This document shows positions 1 to 8,141 of a DNA stretch of 64,000 nt, piece by piece (the stretch's first letter is position 1; each line of letters opens with the position of its first letter). Origin of the DNA: Colwellia marinimaniae (GTDB taxonomy: Bacteria; Pseudomonadota; Gammaproteobacteria; Enterobacterales; Alteromonadaceae); NCBI RefSeq assembly GCF_002207865.1, contig NZ_BDQM01000021.1:1-64000 (forward strand), given 5' to 3'. The translations under genes and the position numbers were made by a program. The notes beneath the pieces were generated by a model, which saw only the letters and a program-made list of their open reading frames with translations, had not been told where the DNA came from and did no database searches.

Positions 1-77
1 AGTGTGGTCATAATTACTGTTCTGGACGTTTGAAAAATAAAATCAATTAGATCACAAATTTAATCAAAATGGTATAA
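1..77. repeat. Right end of an intergenic terminal-inverted-repeat element (partial copy)
   Basis: The last 29 bases of this stretch (about 49-77, ending AAAATGGTATAA) match the right end of the small element at 9873-10035 at 27 of 29 positions. The rest of the 77 bases shows only scattered similarity to it. The left end would lie outside the window, so this is a terminal fragment or a diverged family member. Confidence 0.45.
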
Positions 78-107
78 CATGGTCTAGCGAAGGGAAACGC
101 AGCCAAC

Positions 108-419
108 TTAATAGAAAATAGCTAACCAAACTGTTGCTTCATCCGATGATGTTGCTATCACTCGATGCTGCTCATGGGCTTTGATATTTAGGTAATCCCC
201 TTGTTTAAGGGTAACCTGATCACCATTTATATATTCAATGACACCGTAACCTGATAAAACAATAAGCCATTCATTTTCACTTTGATCATACCAGCCGGTA
301 TCTGGCGAGGTTTGCCCCTTTGATACTATACGTTCAATCCTTAGCTTGTCGGTAATGAGGATATCTTCAAATATTTCATTGGCTAATTCTGCTGGAATAT
401 TACTAAATATATTGGCCAT
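108..419 (-). CDS. Small cupin-fold protein
   Basis: This 103-residue protein has the size and sequence pattern of a single-domain cupin. The stretch around residues 45-85 reads WLIVLSGYGVIEY, then the LKQGDYLNIKAHEQHRV type of second cupin motif, with a histidine pair positioned for metal binding. Many such proteins are metal-binding isomerases, dioxygenases or sugar-binding regulators, so the substrate cannot be assigned. The start is an ATG preceded by GAGAAA. It lies 32 bases downstream of the 290-residue gene at 452-1324 on the same strand, so the two may be co-transcribed. Family confidence is good, function unknown. Confidence 0.75.
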   Translation of the reverse strand: MANIFSNIPAELANEIFEDILITDKLRIERIVSKGQTSPDTGWYDQSENEWLIVLSGYGVIEYINGDQVTLKQGDYLNIKAHEQHRVIATSSDEATVWLAIFY

Positions 420-451
420 TTTCTCAAACCTTTAACTTATTAACCGACTAA

Positions 452-1324
452 TTACTTGCTAAAATTTGCTGTTAGCAAAGCATGTTCAGGGTTAGTTGTT
501 TGTTGTAAATATAGGGTGATTTCTTTGTATGCTTGGCGAAATGGCTTATAGAGATGGGACTTTAGTTCTTTTTTTACCTGTTTAATCTCAATGCCTTTGA
601 TGACACAAAATAATGCCAACGCATAAACCGTTTCTAGTTCCGGCAGGGCTGCTTGTCGGTTAAGGTTGCGGTTATTACACGTGCCACAACCGCCTTTAAA
701 TTGGTAAGCAGTATTAGCAAAAATAACACCAAAGCCCATAAAACAGGCGACTAAATCGATGGTTTGCGGCAATACTTCTTTTCCCCCTGGAGGGAGCATG
801 CCATGTTGATTAACTAAAATACCTGCTTGTATTTGTACTAAATAGGCAATTAAATCTTGCGGTTGGTTAAGCTGACTTGAGTGAAACGCAATATCTATGT
901 CTATACCTGTGTCTAAGTCTAAGTCTAAGTCTGACAGCACTTGCTCACCTTCTACTTTGTAACTGATATGAGAGCTTGTATCAGCGGCTTTTTTAGCGGT
1001 AACAATCGCGCTTTCACCACGTAGTGATGATTGAAAAAGTAACTGCGGCATGGGCTTTTGGCTGAAGGTTTCTGCTGCTACCAGCTTTAGTGGCCATGCA
1101 GTCATGCCGGCGTATTTGGTGGTATTAGCAAAGATCGCTGCTGCCATTTCTTCGACACTAGTTGAACTACCAGGGTAAAAAGTATTATTAGGTAAGATCA
1201 GCTCACTATTATCGTTGAAAAATTCACTATCAAGTTGCTGCATACACCAAGAGAAAGTATCAAAAATCCATTCTTTGCTTGATTCATCAACCACAGGTTT
1301 TGCTTTGAAAAAAGTTGATAACAT
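452..1324 (-). CDS. Conserved-looking hypothetical protein, 290 aa
   Basis: I do not recognise this protein. It is probably soluble: there is no signal peptide or clear membrane segment. A Cys-rich patch near residues 208-215 (GGCGTCNNRN) could bind a metal or be redox active. Around residues 130-145 is an acidic/hydrophobic alternation, SDLDLDLDTGIDIDI, encoded by an imperfect hexanucleotide tandem repeat (see findings). The length and continuous codon structure support a real gene. It precedes the cupin gene on the same strand with a 32-base gap, consistent with a two-gene operon. No function is offered. Confidence 0.7.
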   Translation of the reverse strand: MLSTFFKAKPVVDESSKEWIFDTFSWCMQQLDSEFFNDNSELILPNNTFYPGSSTSVEEMAAAIFANTTKYAGMTAWPLKLVAAETFSQKPMPQLLFQSSLRGESAIVTAKKAADTSSHISYKVEGEQVLSDLDLDLDTGIDIDIAFHSSQLNQPQDLIAYLVQIQAGILVNQHGMLPPGGKEVLPQTIDLVACFMGFGVIFANTAYQFKGGCGTCNNRNLNRQAALPELETVYALALFCVIKGIEIKQVKKELKSHLYKPFRQAYKEITLYLQQTTNPEHALLTANFSK

Positions 1325-1447
1325 ATACGGTTAGCCTATAGCGATTGTTTATTAGCCCATGATAAAGCTTTCGTATTATAAAGCCAGATTAACTAAGGAT
1401 TTACTTCCCACGCAGCGAGTAATAAAAGCCTTAAAGCAAGGCCTAGG

Positions 1448-1678
1448 GTGAAGAGCATAGTTATTCTATTAACATCAATAACGGTAATCGTGCGGCCAAG
1501 TTTTATAGATTTTAACGCCTTGATTAAAGCGGGCGGTGGCAGAATTGCAGCAGGAAAAGTCTATAACTTTGGCTTTACCATTGATGACGACACCTTTAAT
1601 TCGCGTTATCACTATGTTTCATGCGCTTATAAATTAGCACTTGATAACCTCGATGCTGAAGTGAGTATCACTAAGTAG
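1448..1678 (+). CDS. Possible small protein or gene remnant, 76 aa
   Basis: An open frame starting at GTG, with a hydrophobic N-terminus (KSIVILLTSITVIV) followed by a polar body containing GGGRIAAGKVYNFGF. There is no convincing ribosome-binding site and no recognised domain. It sits alone in the 568-base gap between two supported genes. The body looks more protein-like than random, so it may be the tail of a decayed gene or a short exported protein. Low confidence. Confidence 0.3.
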   Translation: MKSIVILLTSITVIVRPSFIDFNALIKAGGGRIAAGKVYNFGFTIDDDTFNSRYHYVSCAYKLALDNLDAEVSITK

Positions 1679-1892
1679 GCAGCTTAATTAGCATTCGCTC
1701 AGCATTAAGTTACTAGCTTCAGTGACAAAAAAACCGCCAGTTAAGTGTGAAATTAAGACCCTGGTTTTGCTTGATAAAGTAAGCTGGGGCTTTTTTATTT
1801 TGCCACTTGCTTTAGCTTAACTGGTATAATTAGTTCATTCATACCCGTTAAGTCAAAGCATAGTTGCCACCCTAGGCAGTTTAGGAAGAATA

Positions 1893-2306
1893 ATGACCAA
1901 TAAAGATATTTACAAAAACAACCCACTACATGGTACTAGTCTTGAAACCGTGTTAACTGAATTAGTTAGCCATTACGGTTTTGAAATTTTAGCGGCTTAT
2001 ATGAACCTAAATTGTTTTAAGCAAAATGCCAGTATTGAGTCGAGCCTAAAATTTTTAAAGAAAACCTCATGGGCGCAAGAAAAGGTTGAAGCTTTTTATA
2101 TGTATCAATATAACAGCTTACCTAAAGCGGATGATGCTAACTTTGAATTACCACCACGTGATCGTATTGTGCCCTCAGGATTAGAGCAAAGACCACCGAA
2201 AGAGCTGAGTCTTGAGTCTGCGGAAGAGTTACGCATTAAAATAGCGACAAAAACCCGTGAACGTTCGGCCAATTCAGGCCCGACTAACCCTTGGGGTAAT
2301 AGATAA
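1893..2306 (+). CDS. VF530-family (DUF2132) DNA-binding protein
   Basis: Residues 8-72 match the VF530 family: [18 protein letters not shown] near the N-terminus, then [14 protein letters not shown] and [19 protein letters not shown]. The family is named after a small Vibrio fischeri protein of known structure thought to bind DNA. This copy is 137 residues and carries a proline-rich, charged C-terminal extension ending PTNPWGNR. The start is supported by AGGAAG seven bases before the ATG. The next gene, an AlkB-like oxygenase, follows about 45 bases later on the same strand. The cellular role is not established. Confidence 0.85.
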   Translation: MTNKDIYKNNPLHGTSLETVLTELVSHYGFEILAAYMNLNCFKQNASIESSLKFLKKTSWAQEKVEAFYMYQYNSLPKADDANFELPPRDRIVPSGLEQRPPKELSLESAEELRIKIATKTRERSANSGPTNPWGNR

Positions 2307-2354
2307 GTTTTCAACCTAAGCTATTAATCTGCGCTAAGACTACTTTATTTGATC

Positions 2355-2993
2355 ATGGATTTATTTTCTGCCTTACTCGATGAGCCGCTTAATATTTTAC
2401 CTACCGATGGTGTGGTAAATTATTACGGCGAAATTATGCCGCTAAGTGATAGCGACTTCTACTTTGAGCGGTTACTTAACACCATCGCTTGGCGCTGCGA
2501 TCAAGCGTTAGTGTTTGGTAAGTTGATTGAAACGAAAAGGAAAGTTGCTTGGTGCGCGGATACGGTTGACGGTAAACCTTTTGCCTACACATACTCCGGC
2601 GTGACCAAGCATTCTATCGCTTTTACTCAGGAGCTATTAACGCTGAAAAGGTTAGTTGAGCAGCATAGCAATGAAAGCTATAACTCTTGCCTTTTAAATC
2701 TCTACCATTCGGGTGAAGAAGGCATGTCCTGGCACAGTGATGGTGAGCAAGACCTGAAAAAAAATGGCGCCATTGCTTCTTTGAGCTTTGGCGCAGAACG
2801 AAAGTTTGCCTTTAAACACAAACGGTCTAAACAAGTTATTTCTCTGCAACTTAAACCCGGTAGCCTGCTCGTCATGAAAGGCACTACCCAGCAACACTGG
2901 TTACACCGATTACCGCCAACAAAAAAAGTATCTGAGCCGCGAATAAACCTCACCTTTAGAACTATCGATACCCCCGAATTAAAACAAAGCTAA
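2355..2993 (+). CDS. AlkB-like 2-oxoglutarate/Fe(II) dioxygenase
   Basis: This protein resembles the AlkB/ALKBH2 group that oxidatively removes alkyl groups from nucleic-acid bases using Fe(II) and 2-oxoglutarate. Visible signatures are the YHSGEEGMSWHSDGE segment with the metal-binding H127-x-D129 pair, a second metal His near 184 in HWLHRLPPT, and the RINLTFR segment, whose arginines would bind 2-oxoglutarate. The length of 212 residues fits the short ALKBH2-like bacterial class. The frame opens six bases earlier at TTG; ATG 2355 is preferred. It lies directly downstream of the VF530-family gene, suggesting co-expression. Base repair is inferred from the family. Confidence 0.88.
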   Translation: MDLFSALLDEPLNILPTDGVVNYYGEIMPLSDSDFYFERLLNTIAWRCDQALVFGKLIETKRKVAWCADTVDGKPFAYTYSGVTKHSIAFTQELLTLKRLVEQHSNESYNSCLLNLYHSGEEGMSWHSDGEQDLKKNGAIASLSFGAERKFAFKHKRSKQVISLQLKPGSLLVMKGTTQQHWLHRLPPTKKVSEPRINLTFRTIDTPELKQS

Positions 2994-3514
2994 TAATTAT
3001 TTCGCTCAATTTTTGACGTGATTTTGGCTTGAAAAATGCATCATTTTTATAAAGAGCTATAGAAAACCAGAAAGAGTTATATAAAGCTATAGATCGAATT
3101 AAAAACGAATAAGTACAAAAAGCGTATCGAAGGTTAATTAGGGCTTACCTTTTATCAGCCTTGGCCGATAAAAGCTTATAAGAAATAATTTCGAATACTG
3201 GCTGTTTTAACTAAGTTTGCGCATCATATTAATGGTGAACATTATGACAATTGCAAAGCAACGGCATTACCTGTTATACGGTAATCGAGCCGTAATCTAT
3301 GTGGCAAGTTTGCTGGGACTGTTTTGTGAAGTGAATCTTGCTTATGTGGTCGCGCTAACCCTATGGCTTTGGCTACCACAATGTTTATTGCTGGAATTAA
3401 ACTTGCTAAAAGCACTCAAGCATTAAACCTGGTGTTTTAAGTCTAAGTCTAAGTATCAGTCTAAATCTAAGCGGCTAATACTTAAGGACTGGCTCAAGCT
3501 TAGCTATTAACTTC
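2994..3514. other. Sparse intergenic region with a hairpin and hexamer repeats
   Basis: This 521-base stretch holds only a doubtful 69-codon frame (3217-3426). A hairpin lies at 3149-3174, with arms CTTTTATC and GATAAAAG and extra inner pairing. An imperfect GTCTAA hexamer run lies near 3438-3472, echoing the one inside the gene at 452-1324. No promoter, RNA gene or terminator with a clear T-run was recognised. Confidence 0.4.
3217..3426 (+). CDS. Possible small membrane protein
   Basis: A 69-codon frame opening at TTG, with later ATG choices at 3232 and 3244. The predicted product is hydrophobic, with one or two potential membrane segments (AVIYVASLLGLFCEV and AYVVALTLWLWLPQCLLL). It has no recognised domain and no strong ribosome-binding site. 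It stands alone between the AlkB-like gene and the opposing gene at 3515. It could be a genuine small membrane protein or chance. Confidence 0.3.
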   Translation: MRIILMVNIMTIAKQRHYLLYGNRAVIYVASLLGLFCEVNLAYVVALTLWLWLPQCLLLELNLLKALKH

Positions 3515-4081
3515 CTAGGCAGTTAGGTACACATAAGACGCAGTACTTGGCATCATTAAACTCTGGTAAGCATCGACTTGTTTCAGTGCTAATGGCTGAT
3601 TACTGGCACTTACTACCGCCGTTTCGGTTGCATCGCTAACAGAGCGTGCTGGCAATGTTTGCATTGATTTATGTTCAATAAAGTCACCAACACCCTCTTT
3701 GACATTTTGATGTAATTGATATAAATCAGCATAGCTATTGCTTAATACTGATACCGCACTACTACGTTGATTAGCTTGAGTAGAGTCACTGGCAATATTA
3801 CTCTCGGTACTGGTTTGTAAGTAGATATCAAACAGTTTTTGCTGTTGCTGGTAATGGGACTGCATCAAATCAATATCTTTAGCAGTTTGAACGTTTGATT
3901 TTACTTGGGCAACCTGCTCCGCTATTTTGTCATCGACACCTTGTTGCACAGTATTCTTTTGCTCAGGTGTCAAAATATCACTTAAATCTGCACGAGGCTC
4001 GCCTTGATGTCTGACAGGTGAAACAGGTTGAATATGGTAAGTTGGTGTTAAGTTACCAGAAGAAGCTATTTGCATTGTCAT
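3515..4081 (-). CDS. Hypothetical Gln/Ser-rich protein, 188 aa
   Basis: I do not recognise a family. The protein is hydrophilic, without signal peptide or membrane segments. The middle (about residues 40-95) is rich in Gln, Lys and Asp and probably helical (EQKNTVQQGVDDKIAEQVAQV), and the C-terminal third is rich in Ser, Ala and Thr. AAAGGTGG five bases before ATG 4081 makes this the likely start, although the frame extends three codons further to a GTG. It is a single gene with 179 non-coding bases upstream. Confidence 0.65.
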   Translation of the reverse strand: MTMQIASSGNLTPTYHIQPVSPVRHQGEPRADLSDILTPEQKNTVQQGVDDKIAEQVAQVKSNVQTAKDIDLMQSHYQQQQKLFDIYLQTSTESNIASDSTQANQRSSAVSVLSNSYADLYQLHQNVKEGVGDFIEHKSMQTLPARSVSDATETAVVSASNQPLALKQVDAYQSLMMPSTASYVYLTA

Positions 4082-4269
4082 GTTAACCACCTTTATTTTT
4101 TACTAAGTTGTACCAAAAGCTGATACGGACTTGAGGTAAAGATGATAGTTAAAGGCGGTTAAGGTAGTTGTAGTGGTTTGTAAATGTCTTGCAACAAATT
4201 GTTGCTGATATTTTGTACAATTGTGTTTAAGTGGTCTTGATAGTAGTGATTTTTACTGAGGGGAGCTTG

Positions 4270-5658
4270 TTAATGTGGTGTTGGGCTTAAATGCGCACAG
4301 TCAGCTTTAACTGCCACAATAGCGTTTAGTCTGGCTTTTGCCATCGCCTCTTTTATCGCTAAGCCTTGTAAGCCTTGTTCGACAAAGGTTTTTGCGCTTA
4401 CTTGCCTAGCCGCTTTCACTGCCGCTTGTAAGTATTGCTCTTGCGGATAAGGACGTTCTTCAAAGCCTAAACGACCGAGAAAGTCAGCCTTACAAGCCAT
4501 TAAAAAGCAATCAAATTCTTCCGGTTTACGCCAAATATCTAAGTGATTAAACATTTTTAATAAGGTGCTGGCTTTAAGCTCAAAGGCTTTATGACAATGT
4601 AAGTGATATTCACATACTTTCAAGGCCAATTGTTTGTAGTGTGTCGGCACTTTTAGTTGCAGACAAATTTTCTCTACTAAGGGCAAGCCTGATTTTTCAT
4701 GGCCTTTATGGCTAGGCCATAAGTTATCTGGCGTTAGCCCTTTACCTAAATCGTGACATAAGGCGGCAAAACGTATTGCGGTTTTCTTGTCATGTAGAGA
4801 GGCAATTTGCAAAGAACCACTTTGCTTATCAGTCAACGTTTCGGTGAGTAACACTGCTTGTTGCAAAACCATCATAGTATGCACACCACTACAAATTTCA
4901 GGGTGCCAAAGGGCAGGGTTGGGAATGCCCCATAAAGCGGCCAATTCAGGCCATAACTCTTCTAGGGCATGGCATTGCTTAAGTACTTGAAAGAATACTT
5001 CAGGGTTACCGGAATTAATGTCAGTATTAGTACCACCATCGGCCAAGCTTAACTGCATTTCTTGCCAAACACGTTCAGGGGTTAAGGTTTTTAATTCACC
5101 ACTGGCACTGATTTCTTGCATCAGGGTAAGGGTTTCATCGGCTATGGTAAAACCATATTTATAATAGCGGGCGGCAAAACGTGCCACGCGTAGCACACGT
5201 AAAGGGTCTTCAATAAAAGCGTCACTAACATGGCGCAATATACGATCGTTAAGATCTTTTTGGCCATTATAGGGATCAATAATGTCACCGTTATCAGTCA
5301 TTGCCATGGCATTGACTGTCAGATCGCGCCTTTGTAAGTCCTGCTCAATAGTGACATCTGCAGCGAAATAGCAACTAAAGCCGGTATAACCTTGGCCTTG
5401 TTTACGCTCTGTTCGGGCGAGGGCATATTCTGCTTTTGTTTTAGGATGTAAAAAAACCGGGAAGTCTTTACCTACTTGTTGATAACCTAGCTTTAGCATT
5501 TGCTCAACACTACTGCCTACCACTAAATAATCTTTGTCTTTGACCGGACGATTAAGCAGTTTATCGCGCACTGCACCACCGACTAAATAGGTGTTAAGTG
5601 GCTGGTTTTTACTTTCAGAGTTGTTGCTTGACAAGGGACACCAAAATGAAGAGGACAT
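4270..5658 (-). CDS. cca: CCA-adding tRNA nucleotidyltransferase with HD domain
   Basis: The enzyme builds or repairs the CCA end of tRNAs from CTP and ATP without a template. From about residue 24 it tracks the E. coli Cca closely: YLVGGAVRDKLL, then VKDKDYLVVG with the catalytic carboxylates, DFPVFLHPKTKAEYALARTERK, RRDLTVNAMAM and EDPLRVLRVARFAARY. A C-terminal HD phosphohydrolase domain carries CHDLGKG and the following His residues; in E. coli this gives phosphatase and 2',3'-cyclic phosphodiesterase activity. The protein is about 50 residues longer than E. coli Cca, partly from an N-terminal extension: no start codon lies nearer the conserved YLVGG than ATG 5658, and a TTG lies 27 bases further out. 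Identity is secure, the start is not. Confidence 0.95.
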   Translation of the reverse strand: MSSSFWCPLSSNNSESKNQPLNTYLVGGAVRDKLLNRPVKDKDYLVVGSSVEQMLKLGYQQVGKDFPVFLHPKTKAEYALARTERKQGQGYTGFSCYFAADVTIEQDLQRRDLTVNAMAMTDNGDIIDPYNGQKDLNDRILRHVSDAFIEDPLRVLRVARFAARYYKYGFTIADETLTLMQEISASGELKTLTPERVWQEMQLSLADGGTNTDINSGNPEVFFQVLKQCHALEELWPELAALWGIPNPALWHPEICSGVHTMMVLQQAVLLTETLTDKQSGSLQIASLHDKKTAIRFAALCHDLGKGLTPDNLWPSHKGHEKSGLPLVEKICLQLKVPTHYKQLALKVCEYHLHCHKAFELKASTLLKMFNHLDIWRKPEEFDCFLMACKADFLGRLGFEERPYPQEQYLQAAVKAARQVSAKTFVEQGLQGLAIKEAMAKARLNAIVAVKADCAHLSPTPH

Positions 5659-5723
5659 TGATGCAAGTGTATCATAAGGGGGCAATAACTGCAGAGATTG
5701 GCCGAGCTACTTATTTGATTTTT

Positions 5724-5759
5724 TATCATGCAAAGCACTAATGAAGGCTTTGCATGATA
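5724..5759. repeat. Perfect 13-bp inverted repeat (3' hairpin of the receptor gene)
   Basis: TATCATGCAAAGC and its exact reverse complement are separated by a ten-base loop, 46 bases beyond the stop of the TonB receptor gene. On the transcribed strand the hairpin is followed by A residues, not T, so it is not a textbook intrinsic terminator. It may stabilise the 3' end of the receptor mRNA or act with Rho. Confidence 0.5.
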
Positions 5760-5805
5760 GCTATTGAGCTACTTACTATGGCTTAATCATGGTAAGAACT
5801 TGGTA

Positions 5806-7974
5806 TTAAAATTGATAATTAACACCAATATTAACCGTGGTGCCTAGGCCCTTAATGTTGTAACCACCGTAGGTATAACCCTGTGATTTTGTCGGGTAGT
5901 AATCTTGATTAAATAAGTTTTCTATGCCGATAAAAGCCGACCAATCGCTAGCAAAGTTATAGTTACCGCTTACGTTCACTATTTGATAGCTATCAATAGG
6001 ACCTTGATCACCAACATATTCACCGTCAACCGGTTCAAAACGCTTACGATTGCCAACATACAAGTAATTTAGCGCTAGGCTGATAGTATGACTCGGCTGC
6101 CAGTTTAGATTTACCGTCGCCTTAGGCGGACTAATTTGTTTTGCCCCTAAATAAACATCGTCTGCAGTATTTTTACCTTCAACCCAGCTGTAGGTGGCAT
6201 TAACCACCCAGGCTTCATTGATTTCATAGTTAATTAATGCTTCATAACCATAGATCTCTTGTGGCGCACGTACTGGCATATAAACACCGGTAACTTCATT
6301 AAACTTATTGGTAGTACCAAACTCAGAAGTACTGAAATAAGTGGCAAACTCAAAATGAACTTGTTCGAAGTCGGAGCTAAAACCGAGTTCATAATTATCG
6401 ATAATAGAGGCTTGGGTATGAATAAGTGCAATATCGGTGACTGTTGCGGTACGTAACAAGCGACCAGTATCCGAAATGTCAGCCCCTTGAGAGTAGCTGA
6501 TAAACGGGCTAAACAGTGCTAGGGCATTATATTTTACGCCAATATTATAAGTGGTGGCGGTATAATTTAAGGTATCACCAATGACATTAACGGGGACAGA
6601 GCATTGGTCAATTTTTTTACATAACTTCAAGGTACTATAATCATTAACGGTTAAATCAATATCTTCTTGTCTGACCCCAAATTTAATAACAAGGTCATCA
6701 TTATAAATTAGCTTGGTTTGTAAAAATCCGGCGAGACTTTCCATATCCATTTCAGGCACCCAAACCCTGCCATCTACCATGGGTTGAGAGGTAACATCAT
6801 TAAGGGCATCGATACCATAAATGAATGTGGTCTCAACTGAGTCACCATTAGCTAAACTGAAATCAACTCGAGTATTGAAGGTTAGCCTTAAGCCCTTTTT
6901 TTCCGATCTTATTAATGATTGACCGCCAGAGTAACCAGCATCAGGGTTAGCTAATGTTGGTGAATAAAAGAAAATATTTTCTACTTCTTGGCGGTAGAGG
7001 TCGACCATCAATCCTGTTTGCGCAAATATTTCATCATCGACATATTTAAGCATGAGGTTATGGTTGGTGGGACCCTGCGGCTCACCTAATACCGACTTGC
7101 CAACAGGTACTGCAATGGCTTGGGTTTTTTCACCGGTATTTATATTGCCAACCTGGTCGATTAAATTTACGCCTTGCTTTGATTGGTAGTAGTTATAAGT
7201 GAACTGCAATGACTTTTCATCGTCAAAGTGATAACCCAGCTTAGCAAAGTAATTTTGCATTACTGCATCAGAAAGGCCGTATTTTAAACCTAAAATATCG
7301 CCGTCAGCATCGCGTTGTAAACCATTTTCTTCATAACTGGCATTAAAGACATAATTGAAGTTATTTACTTCACCATTGATACCCGCTTCATAGCGCTGGC
7401 CAACAGAATCTTCAAGTTCTACCGCACTAAAGCGAGTTGAAATACTCGCATGGCCACTAAGCTTTTTATCACTATTGGCTTTTTTAGTGATGTAATTAAT
7501 AATGCCGCCGGCAGCGCCATTACCATAAATAGAGGTAGCGCCTTTAATCACTTCAATACGCTCGATAACACTGGCATCGAGTGTTCTGATACCTAATGCG
7601 CCATTACGCAATGGTGTTGATTGTGGTACGCCGTCAATCATCACTAAGGGAGCTCGGCCTCGCAGGGTTTGTCCTGAATTACTGGAAGTACCGGTACTTG
7701 GTGACATGCCAGGCACTAAGTTAGCTAATAAGCTTTGAATTTCAGAAGAAACCATTAACTGCTGCGCTATTTGTTTTTGGGTGATTATGGTTATCGAAGC
7801 AGGAACTTCATCTATGTTTTCTGCGATACGGCTACCGGTAACGATAATTCGCTCAATATCTTGTGCACTTGCTTTAGGTTGAATTTGACTCTGTTGGTTT
7901 ATCTGGTTAACTTGACCATGTGCTTGGCCTGCTATAGCTAGTGCTAATAGAGTTATGGATGTTTTTAACACCAT
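5806..7974 (-). CDS. TonB-dependent siderophore-type outer-membrane receptor
   Basis: An outer-membrane beta-barrel that would import an iron chelate using the TonB-ExbBD energy system. There is a signal peptide at residues 1-20 (cleavage near GQAHG), then a TonB-box-like region IERIIVTGSRIAE. The plug domain follows, with LRGRAPLVMIDGVPQSTPLRN and the ERIEVIKGATSIYGNGAAGGIINYITK hallmark in pieces, and then the barrel, ending in the terminal aromatic signature NIGVNYQF. The 722-residue length is typical. AGAAGGAAAA precedes the ATG. A Fur-box-like sequence at 8019-8037 lies just upstream, so iron repression is likely. The pattern resembles hydroxamate/aerobactin-type receptors, but the ligand cannot be fixed from sequence. 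Confidence 0.93.
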   Translation of the reverse strand: MVLKTSITLLALAIAGQAHGQVNQINQQSQIQPKASAQDIERIIVTGSRIAENIDEVPASITIITQKQIAQQLMVSSEIQSLLANLVPGMSPSTGTSSNSGQTLRGRAPLVMIDGVPQSTPLRNGALGIRTLDASVIERIEVIKGATSIYGNGAAGGIINYITKKANSDKKLSGHASISTRFSAVELEDSVGQRYEAGINGEVNNFNYVFNASYEENGLQRDADGDILGLKYGLSDAVMQNYFAKLGYHFDDEKSLQFTYNYYQSKQGVNLIDQVGNINTGEKTQAIAVPVGKSVLGEPQGPTNHNLMLKYVDDEIFAQTGLMVDLYRQEVENIFFYSPTLANPDAGYSGGQSLIRSEKKGLRLTFNTRVDFSLANGDSVETTFIYGIDALNDVTSQPMVDGRVWVPEMDMESLAGFLQTKLIYNDDLVIKFGVRQEDIDLTVNDYSTLKLCKKIDQCSVPVNVIGDTLNYTATTYNIGVKYNALALFSPFISYSQGADISDTGRLLRTATVTDIALIHTQASIIDNYELGFSSDFEQVHFEFATYFSTSEFGTTNKFNEVTGVYMPVRAPQEIYGYEALINYEINEAWVVNATYSWVEGKNTADDVYLGAKQISPPKATVNLNWQPSHTISLALNYLYVGNRKRFEPVDGEYVGDQGPIDSYQIVNVSGNYNFASDWSAFIGIENLFNQDYYPTKSQGYTYGGYNIKGLGTTVNIGVNYQF

Positions 7975-8018
7975 ATTTTCCTTCTAAGTATTATGAGTAA
8001 GTAACTAATTGATCGTAT

Positions 8019-8037
8019 AGTAATGATAATCGTTACC
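8019..8037 (-). promoter_or_regulatory. Fur box upstream of the TonB receptor
   Basis: The 19 bases match the Fur consensus GATAATGATAATCATTATC at 15 positions, including the uninterrupted core TAATGATAATC. The site is 45 bases upstream of the receptor start and 105 bases upstream of the divergent gspAB-like gene. It most likely represses the receptor under iron sufficiency. Confidence 0.75.
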
Positions 8038-8141
8038 ATTTGCAATTAAATGTTAAGCATTTACTCTAAATGTGTTAACTCTTTGACATCCGTCAAACAA
8101 GCAGTTAATTTTGTACTTTATTTTTTATTTCAGCGTTGGCC

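Noticed and set aside
894-942. Short repeats resembling a CRISPR or minisatellite
   Set aside because: The units are six bases with no spacers and lie within a coding frame; this is a simple-sequence repeat.
1745-1800. Terminator after the 76-codon frame
   Set aside because: A T-run is present but the flanking arms (ACCCTGG and GCTGGGGC) pair poorly.
2105-2314. 69-codon minus-strand frame
   Set aside because: It is the antisense shadow of the VF530-family gene, which has a clear domain match and start.
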